Positions 6,301-10,840 of a stretch of DNA of 10,840 nucleotides are shown one piece after another (positions within the stretch are counted from its first letter, which is position 1; the number at the start of each line of letters is the position of its first letter). The stretch covers positions 1 to 10,840 of the forward strand of contig CAJTOE010000085.1 of the NCBI GenBank assembly GCA_910577805.1. Reading direction: 5' to 3'. The stretch is from an uncultured Oscillospiraceae bacterium (lineage in GTDB: Bacteria; Bacillota; Clostridia; Oscillospirales; Oscillospiraceae). The position numbers were made by a program, and so were the translations under genes. The notes beneath the pieces were generated by a model. The model saw only the letters and a list, made by a program, of their open reading frames with translations. It did no database searches and was not told the origin of the DNA.

Positions 6301-7053
6301 TCAGCCTGCCATATCCAGGCTTTTGCTGATTGTCTGCAAAAATTCTTTTGTCCGCTCCTGGCGGGGATGCTCAAAAAAGTCTCTGGAGCCGCTTGTCTCG
6401 ACGATTACGCCATGCTCCATAAAGACCACCTTGTTGGAGACATTTTTGGCAAAACCCATTTCGTGGGTGACCACCAGCATGGTCATTCCCTCGTCCGCCA
6501 GCTGGCGCATGACAGCCAGCACCTCCCCGGTCAGCTCCGGGTCCAGGGCGGAGGTCGGTTCATCGAAATAGATGATCTCCGGGTCAGTGGCGATGGCGCG
6601 GGCGATAGCCACCCGCTGCTGCTGACCGCCAGAGAGCTGGTGAGGATAGTGATTTTCCCGGTCCAGCATCCCCACTTTCTCCAAAGCCTGACGGGCCTTG
6701 ATAACTGCCTGGGCCTTGGGCATCTTCCGCCCCACAATCAGGCCCTCGGTAACATTTTCCAAGGCCGTCCTGTTGCGGAACAGGTTGTAATTCTGGAACA
6801 CGAAAGCGGTCTTTTTCCGCAGGCGGGCAATTTCCTTTTTGGAGATACGCCCCATCTCAAAGTGGTCCTGGTCAAAGACCATTGTGCCGTTCCCGGCATT
6901 CTCCAGGAAGTTCATACAGCGGAGCAGGGTCGTTTTACCGGAACCGCTGGGGCCGATGATAGCTACTACATCGCCCTTCTCCACGGTCAGGTCGATGCCC
7001 TTCAGCACCTCCAGAGAGCCAAAGGATTTTTGAATGTTTCGGATTTCCAGCAT
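6301..7053 (-). CDS. Amino acid ABC transporter ATP-binding protein
   Basis: This 250-residue cytoplasmic ATPase energises the importer. All motifs are intact: Walker A GPSGSGKTT at 34-42, Q-loop Gln87 (FVFQNYNLF), signature LSGGQQQR at 140-147, Walker B IIYFDEPTS at 160-168 with catalytic Glu165, D-loop SALD at 168-171, and H-loop His197 (VVTHEMGFA). The insert RNRTALENVTEG at 94-104 and the ending PRQERTKEFLQ are typical of the polar amino acid group (GlnQ/HisP/TcyC-like), with most resemblance to cystine transport ATPases. It starts two bases after the permease stop; its GGAGGT site (7060-7065) lies in the last permease codons. It ends 27 bases before the binding protein. Confidence 0.96.
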   Translation of the reverse strand: MLEIRNIQKSFGSLEVLKGIDLTVEKGDVVAIIGPSGSGKTTLLRCMNFLENAGNGTMVFDQDHFEMGRISKKEIARLRKKTAFVFQNYNLFRNRTALENVTEGLIVGRKMPKAQAVIKARQALEKVGMLDRENHYPHQLSGGQQQRVAIARAIATDPEIIYFDEPTSALDPELTGEVLAVMRQLADEGMTMLVVTHEMGFAKNVSNKVVFMEHGVIVETSGSRDFFEHPRQERTKEFLQTISKSLDMAG

Positions 7054-7055
7054 GG

Positions 7056-7730
7056 TTATACCTCCTGCTTTTCATAGGCCCCCAGTTTCTTCTCTCCCGC
7101 CCGCTGGAGCCACGTCAGCACGGTGGAGAACAGCAGATAGATCAAGCCCACCTCTATATAGAGGGCCAAAGGCTCATACACTCTGGCGTTGATCTGTTCG
7201 GATGCCCGGAACATCTCCACCACCGTGATATTGGCGGCGAGGGAGGTGTCCTTCACCATGGCAATCAGAGAGTTGGACAGAGGAGGGAAGGCTGTTCGCA
7301 TGGCCTGGGGCAGTATGATTCGCCGCATGGTTTGCATATAGCTCATCCCGGCGCAGTATCCAGCTTCCATCTGTCCTTCCGGTACAGCCTCCAACGCGGC
7401 TCGGACCGTTTCGGCGCAGTAGGCGCCCTCGTTCAGCGAGAATACCAGCACGGCGGCGGGAAAGGGGTCCATGCGAATCCCCAGATCCGGCAGGCCGTAG
7501 AACACCACGAAGAGCTGCACCAGCAGGGGTGTTCCCCGGAATATCCAGATGTAGAACCGGCACAACTGCGTGAGTACCGGGATCTTAGCGTACTGTACCA
7601 TCGCCGCCGCCACCGCAATGATCATGGCGAAGGTGAACGCGATGGCCGTCAGCGGGATGGTCATGGTCAGGCCGGGGATGAGCATTTTGGGAAACGAGTC
7701 GATCAGGATTTGCAAAAGACGTTCGCTCAT
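7056..7730 (-). CDS. Amino acid ABC transporter permease
   Basis: This 224-residue integral membrane protein of the HisM/TcyB-like family should act as a homodimer with the ATPase encoded next. There are about five membrane helices: approximately 18-45, 55-80, 88-107, 148-172 and 188-208. The hallmark IWIFRGTPLLVQLFVVFYGLP lies at 61-81. The EAA loop that couples to the ATPase is at about 122-145 (EAGYCAGMSYMQTMRRIILPQAMR). It is followed by the conserved SNSLIAMVKDTSLAANITVVEMF. Only one permease gene is present. The ATG at 7730 has AGGAGA at 7741-7746, inside the last codons of the upstream lipoprotein, six bases from its stop. This ties the cyclophilin-like lipoprotein to the importer at the level of translation. 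Confidence 0.95.
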   Translation of the reverse strand: MSERLLQILIDSFPKMLIPGLTMTIPLTAIAFTFAMIIAVAAAMVQYAKIPVLTQLCRFYIWIFRGTPLLVQLFVVFYGLPDLGIRMDPFPAAVLVFSLNEGAYCAETVRAALEAVPEGQMEAGYCAGMSYMQTMRRIILPQAMRTAFPPLSNSLIAMVKDTSLAANITVVEMFRASEQINARVYEPLALYIEVGLIYLLFSTVLTWLQRAGEKKLGAYEKQEV

Positions 7731-7736
7731 GGGTTG

Positions 7737-8291
7737 TCACTCTCCTGCGCTGATTTGTATGATCTTATTGCCCCAGCCCTCCAGTACCGGATTGTTCTCT
7801 ACAGCGGAAGTGAACTCCTCCGTGACATCGAAGCGTCCAACCAGCGTGTACTCCCCGGAGATTTCGGCGTCATGGTAGAACAGCACGATCCGGTTCGGCT
7901 CGGAGTAGTAGACTTCTCCAGCTTTTTCGGAGGTGACAGTCTCTGCGGCAGAGGGAACCTCGTACCGGCTGGGGATGTCATAATACTGGAAGGATTCCCA
8001 GCCATCGTAATCATCGTAGTGGTAGATGGGGAGCCGCCAGTCCGCGCTGCCCACGTGCCGGGCAATAGCTGCCGCCGTGTCGTTATCTTCCAGGTACATC
8101 GTAAATGGGGCGCCACTGTCGCCAAAGCGCACCGTCAGCTGATCCGCCGCAGAGGTTTCCGTTTTGACGCTGCCGCTCTCATCCACGGGCTGGGTCGTGC
8201 TGCTATTGGCTGCCGAGTCCTTTTCTGCACAGGCGGCCAGAGACAGGACCAGCAAAGCGGAGAGCAGTATGGAGAACCATTTTTTCCGCAT
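7737..8291 (-). CDS. Short lipoprotein with cyclophilin-like domain
   Basis: This is a 184-residue surface lipoprotein. The signal (MRKKWFSILLSALLVLSLAAC) gives lipidated Cys21; a Ser/Thr-rich linker runs to about 50. The cyclophilin-like domain covers about 51-182: QLTVRFGDSGAPFTMYLEDNDTA, then the aromatic and Asp-rich segment at 87-110 (YHYDDYDGWESFQYYDIP), KAGEVYYSEPNRIVLFYHD at 123-141, EYTLVGRFD, and the ending NNPVLEGWGNK. It corresponds strand by strand to the domain at the end of the SLH protein (2407-3321) and is a close paralogue of the domain in 8453-9346. The ATG at 8291 is 11 bases after AAGGAG; the longer in-frame reading would place the start on the promoter and spoil the signal peptide. 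It is the first gene after the 8341-8369 promoter, just ahead of the importer, so a ligand-capturing or accessory role in uptake is possible but unproven. Confidence 0.92.
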   Translation of the reverse strand: MRKKWFSILLSALLVLSLAACAEKDSAANSSTTQPVDESGSVKTETSAADQLTVRFGDSGAPFTMYLEDNDTAAAIARHVGSADWRLPIYHYDDYDGWESFQYYDIPSRYEVPSAAETVTSEKAGEVYYSEPNRIVLFYHDAEISGEYTLVGRFDVTEEFTSAVENNPVLEGWGNKIIQISAGE

Positions 8292-8340
8292 GATGTTGAT
8301 CACTCCTTGTTGTTGTGTGTGGATTATTTGCTGTATCCTT

Positions 8341-8369
8341 ATCATATACCCGGCCCTTATAAATAGCAA
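8341..8369 (-). promoter_or_regulatory. Sigma-A-type promoter for the lipoprotein-importer operon
   Basis: On the minus strand, TTGCTA (8364-8369, four of six consensus bases) and TATGAT (8341-8346, five of six) are separated by 17 bases. The expected transcript start near 8333-8336 leaves a leader of about 43 bases before the ATG at 8291, with AAGGAG at 8303-8308. The region is AT-rich against GC-rich flanks. It is the best promoter match seen in a gap in the window and precedes eleven closely spaced genes on the same strand. Confidence 0.6.
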
Positions 8370-8378
8370 ATACTTATA
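8358..8378. promoter_or_regulatory. Dyad over the -35 box, candidate operator
   Basis: On the minus strand the arms TATAAGTA and TATTTATA flank TTTGC, pairing with one mismatch. The dyad covers the -35 hexamer. The size (21 bases, with an outer T-N11-A arrangement) would suit a LysR-type or other dimeric regulator; no regulator gene is in the window. A second small palindrome, ATATTCAATAT, lies just upstream at about 8376-8386. Confidence 0.4.
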
Positions 8379-8452
8379 TTGAATATGAAACCATAGGTTT
8401 TTTGCATGGATTTTTCAAAACGAAAAGTCTATTGCTTTTGCGATGTGGTTCT

Positions 8453-9346
8453 TTAGGGCTGAATAAAAATCAGCTTGTTGCCCCAGCCCTCGACTACCGG
8501 GTTGTTCTCTACGGCATCCACCAAGTCCTGCGAGAAATCAATGTAGCCCACAGGGGTGTACTCCGTAGAAATGTTGGCATCCTGATAAAAGAGGATGATC
8601 CGGTTGGGATGGGAGTAGTATACCGCTCCGGCTTTCTGGGAGGTAACAGACTGAGAGCCGTCCGGAATGTCATAGCGGCTGGGAATGTCGTAATACTGGA
8701 AGGACTCCCAGCCATCGTAATCATCGTAGTGGTAAATAGGAAGCTGCCATGCTGCCGTACCCACATACTCGGCAATCTTATTCGCCGTGTCATTGTCGTA
8801 CATATTGATGGTAAATTCCTCCCCACCGCCAAAACGCAGAGTCAAAGTTGTGCCGGAGAGAGTCGTGTTGGATGCAGGGGGGGCAACGGGTTCCGTTTCT
8901 TCCACAGGAGGCGTTTCCTCCTCGGAGGGCGTTTCCGGCGCAGAAGCAGGTTCCTGTGTAACGGGAGCGGGAGGAAGTGCAGGCGTGGTGTCAGGCTCGG
9001 GGTCAGGTGTTTGTTCCTGCGTCTGCGCCGGTTTCTGTTCGGGAGTTGATTCCTCCAGGGGCGGCGCAGTCTCATCCGGCGCATTTTCACTGGGAGCGGA
9101 TGTTTCCTCATCCGCTTTCTCCTCACCAGTAGCAGACTCATCTTCGGGGGCGTCAGAGATGACCGGCTGGGAATCTTCCGGTGTTTCCAACTCATCAGAC
9201 GGCGTTACCGTATCCACAACAGGAGGATTGGCTGCATCATCGCTTTCGGAGGGAGGTGCGCTGGTCTGGGACTGGCCGCAGCCAGACAGAAGCATAGAGA
9301 GAACGAGCGTCATAGAAAGCAAAAATAGTGAAGTTTTCCTTTTCAT
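8453..9346 (-). CDS. Stalked lipoprotein with cyclophilin-like domain
   Basis: This is a 297-residue surface lipoprotein. The signal peptide ends in the lipobox LSGC, lipidated at Cys23. Residues about 28-160 are low complexity, rich in Pro, Glu, Thr, Ser and Ala and strongly acidic, with no predicted fold; this looks like a spacer through the cell wall. The C-terminal domain (about 166-296) is cyclophilin-like and nearly matches the lipoprotein at 7737-8291. It has TLRFGGGEEFTINMYDNDTA, a 24-residue block at 202-225 identical in both proteins, KAGAVYYSHPNRIILFYQD at 238-256, EYTPVGYID, and NNPVVEGWGNK. The start at 9346 has AAAGGG six bases before it, right after the FtsX-type permease stop, 14 bases upstream. 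It is thus likely cotranscribed with that permease rather than with the importer. Function unknown; display of a binding domain away from the membrane fits the layout. Confidence 0.92.
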   Translation of the reverse strand: MKRKTSLFLLSMTLVLSMLLSGCGQSQTSAPPSESDDAANPPVVDTVTPSDELETPEDSQPVISDAPEDESATGEEKADEETSAPSENAPDETAPPLEESTPEQKPAQTQEQTPDPEPDTTPALPPAPVTQEPASAPETPSEEETPPVEETEPVAPPASNTTLSGTTLTLRFGGGEEFTINMYDNDTANKIAEYVGTAAWQLPIYHYDDYDGWESFQYYDIPSRYDIPDGSQSVTSQKAGAVYYSHPNRIILFYQDANISTEYTPVGYIDFSQDLVDAVENNPVVEGWGNKLIFIQP

Positions 9347-9360
9347 AAAAATCCCTTTCT

Positions 9361-10840
9361 TTATTCTGAGATCAGCACCGTTAAATCGGTCCTTTTGATT
9401 TTTCCGGCTGCCAGATACGCAAACAGCGTAAACAGTCCAATCACTATAACGATTGGAAGGACTGTACTGTTCCAGGCTGCCGCAGAAGCAAAGTTGCTGA
9501 TGCCTGCCAGCTTCATGGCAGAGGATACCAGCGGATCAGTGGCAGCGGCGGCGAGGACAAGCCCCAATGCTCCGCCTATGGCAGCAGTCATGCCAAATCG
9601 AAGGGCGAAGGACAAGCGAAGCTGCCGGTTTGTAAAGCCGAGGGCTTTATAAATGCCAGTATTCCGCTGCTCTGCGGCCAGGAGACGGGTTCCAGTCATA
9701 ATGGTGACGATCAGGATAAACGCCGTGACCATGCCGTACATAAACACCAGCAGCGCCCGCATAGCCGCTATAATGCCAAACAGCCCAGGCCAAGTGTTTT
9801 CGTGGACATGGACGTCCCCGCCGTAAGCGTCCTCCAGAGCTTCCGTGATAGCGGCTTTCTGGCTGGGGTTTGCCAGAAAGTAGTGGTGGCACCAGATCTG
9901 CGGATCATCCCGGCCTATGAGCAGATACCCTGCCGCCGTCATGCCGATGTTGTCCCCCATGTCGTTGGCGCAAGAGTAGATTCCGGTAACGGTGTATTCC
10001 CCGCTGCCCACTCCCCCGGAAACAGTGACGGCATCTCCGATGTTCAAACCGAAATTTGCGGCAATAAATTCAGTCACAACGATCTCATCATCCGCTATGC
10101 AGGTCCGGCCCTCCAGAATGTGGAACCGCTCCGGCTGGTCGATGACATTGGCGGTGTAGTCCACGCCGTTGACCGCTACGCTGGGCATAGCCAGCAGGTA
10201 GCTGTCGGTGATTTCCGTAAAGGTCAGCACCAGTTCCTCCGCCTCCGCCTCATCCAGTGTGCCGAAGGTCTGAACACCCAGGTCGTGGTCAGCGGGGTTG
10301 AAGGCATCCATCATGCCCTTCCCGTCCGGCCCCAGCCATGCGTCCATGCGCCCAATCATGGAGGCGAAGAACACCAGCAGCACCGCCACAGCGCAGGTGC
10401 TGAGATACCGTCTCTTTGCTGTGAGGAGCTGGCGCAGAGCCAGGTGGAAGCACAGGCCGTTCCCGCCGATGGGCGGCAGTTTTTCCTTTTGGAGAGCTGT
10501 GCTTTCTGTTTCTCCACGAATCGCCCGCATCGGAGAAACGCTCCCGATTTTGCCGGTTTTCCAGAGGATGAACAGGCCAAGCAGAAACAGAATCGCGGCA
10601 AACGCCCCCGCACACCAAAAGATTGGGAAGCGGGACGGAACCTGGATGCCGGTGGTGGTCAGCGTAATGTGGCTGACAAACCTGCTGGCGGGAACCGTCA
10701 GGAACAGACCCAGCGCCATGCCGGCCAGTATCGCCGCGCCGTATTGCAGCAGTTGGAGGCGGCGGAGGGCGGCGCTGGTGAAGCCTACGGTCTTGAGAAT
10801 CCCCATGTTTTTGTAGTCCGCTTCAATCGTAATGCCGATG
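9361..10840 (-). CDS. FtsX-type ABC transporter permease (N-terminus beyond window)
   Basis: The last 492 residues are visible; the frame is open at the right edge, and the ATG at 10806 is internal (preceded in frame by ITIEADYKN). The visible part holds the end of a first FtsX domain: the motif YKNMGILKTVGFT, then three membrane helices ending in KIGSVSPMRAIRGE. A second unit follows, with one helix (YLSTCAVAVLLVFFASMIG), an extracellular domain of about 190 residues (MacB-like periplasmic core type) and a second FtsX domain with NTGIYKALGFTNRQLR and a final helix near TVLPIVIVIGLFTLFAYLAAG. Two copies of the GI(L/Y)K-x-x-GFT motif mark a duplicated permease of the large type used in lipoprotein, peptide or antibiotic-resistance exporters, energised by a MacB-like ATPase. 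That ATPase would be expected just upstream, outside the window. The visible cargo candidate is the stalked lipoprotein 14 bases downstream, but the pairing is inference. Confidence 0.93.
   Translation of the reverse strand, partial: IGITIEADYKNMGILKTVGFTSAALRRLQLLQYGAAILAGMALGLFLTVPASRFVSHITLTTTGIQVPSRFPIFWCAGAFAAILFLLGLFILWKTGKIGSVSPMRAIRGETESTALQKEKLPPIGGNGLCFHLALRQLLTAKRRYLSTCAVAVLLVFFASMIGRMDAWLGPDGKGMMDAFNPADHDLGVQTFGTLDEAEAEELVLTFTEITDSYLLAMPSVAVNGVDYTANVIDQPERFHILEGRTCIADDEIVVTEFIAANFGLNIGDAVTVSGGVGSGEYTVTGIYSCANDMGDNIGMTAAGYLLIGRDDPQIWCHHYFLANPSQKAAITEALEDAYGGDVHVHENTWPGLFGIIAAMRALLVFMYGMVTAFILIVTIMTGTRLLAAEQRNTGIYKALGFTNRQLRLSFALRFGMTAAIGGALGLVLAAAATDPLVSSAMKLAGISNFASAAAWNSTVLPIVIVIGLFTLFAYLAAGKIKRTDLTVLISE

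Noticed and set aside
7332..8366. Long plus-strand open frames opposite several genes (also 3959-4849, 5617-6294, 6367-7077)
   Set aside because: They lie antisense to genes with intact family motifs, have no ribosome sites in proper position, and their translations resemble no protein family. GC-rich codon use on the minus strand explains the open frames.
8421..8442. Hairpin CGAAAAG/CTTTTGCG with a 7-base loop, followed on the minus strand by CGTTTTG, as terminator of the stalked lipoprotein gene
   Set aside because: The stem is mostly A-T with a bulge and the T-run is only four; too weak to call, although the position just after the gene end would fit.
8453..9346. Pro/Glu/Thr stalk as a tandem repeat or CRISPR-like array
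   Set aside because: There is compositional bias but no fixed repeat unit or spacing at DNA or protein level. No CRISPR array, tRNA, rRNA, transposase or attachment site was seen elsewhere in the window either.
2407..9346. Cyclophilin-like domains as active prolyl isomerases
   Set aside because: The arginine and aromatic residues of the classical cyclophilin active site (the FHR-type motif) are not visible; only fold-level similarity is supported.
8787..9398. Plus-strand Ser/Gly/Val-rich reading frame opposite the stalked lipoprotein
   Set aside because: The low-complexity translation is the mirror of the Pro/Glu/Thr stalk; it has no ribosome site and no signal peptide.

Overview
The window looks like chromosome of an anaerobic Gram-positive Firmicute, most likely a gut clostridium of the Oscillospiraceae type. 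The grounds are S-layer-homology (SLH) surface proteins, lipobox lipoproteins, strong AAGGAG-type ribosome binding sites, fairly high GC coding sequence, and a flavodoxin / carboxymuconolactone-cupin / alpha-beta hydrolase gene set. This placement is inference from gene content; no rRNA or other taxonomic marker is present. All twelve genes lie on the minus strand, so the window reads from right to left. The longest non-coding stretch is about 160 bases.

Right end (10840 to 8453): the C-terminal part of a large FtsX-type ABC permease, cut by the window edge. A lipoprotein follows 14 bases later, with a Pro/Glu/Thr-rich stalk of about 130 residues and a C-terminal cyclophilin-like domain. An AT-rich gap (8292-8452) follows, holding the best promoter of the window (-35 at 8364-8369, -10 at 8341-8346, 17-base spacer) and an overlapping dyad that may be an operator.

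Centre (8291 to 5425): a short lipoprotein whose cyclophilin-like domain is a close paralogue of the preceding one. It is followed, with gaps of 6, 2 and 27 bases, by the permease, ATPase and substrate-binding lipoprotein of a polar amino acid importer of the cystine-type (Tcy-like) group.

Left (5400 to 1): a hexapeptide-repeat O-acetyltransferase, an alpha/beta hydrolase with a probable cysteine nucleophile (ATGA overlap), a flavodoxin-fold reductase with a compact four-cysteine motif, an SLH protein with a third cyclophilin-like domain, a carboxymuconolactone decarboxylase-cupin fusion, an ArsP/UPF0718-type permease, and a second SLH protein that runs off the window.

Eleven genes from 8291 to 1 are spaced so closely that one transcript from the 8341-8369 promoter could carry all of them. 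The most unusual point is that three predicted extracellular cyclophilin-like domains sit within 7 kb on three different anchors: a short lipoprotein, a stalked lipoprotein and an SLH wall protein. They lie beside an importer, an exporter-type permease and a set of small-molecule enzymes. A working idea, which is inference only, is a surface system that captures or senses a small molecule, imports it and modifies it in the cytoplasm.
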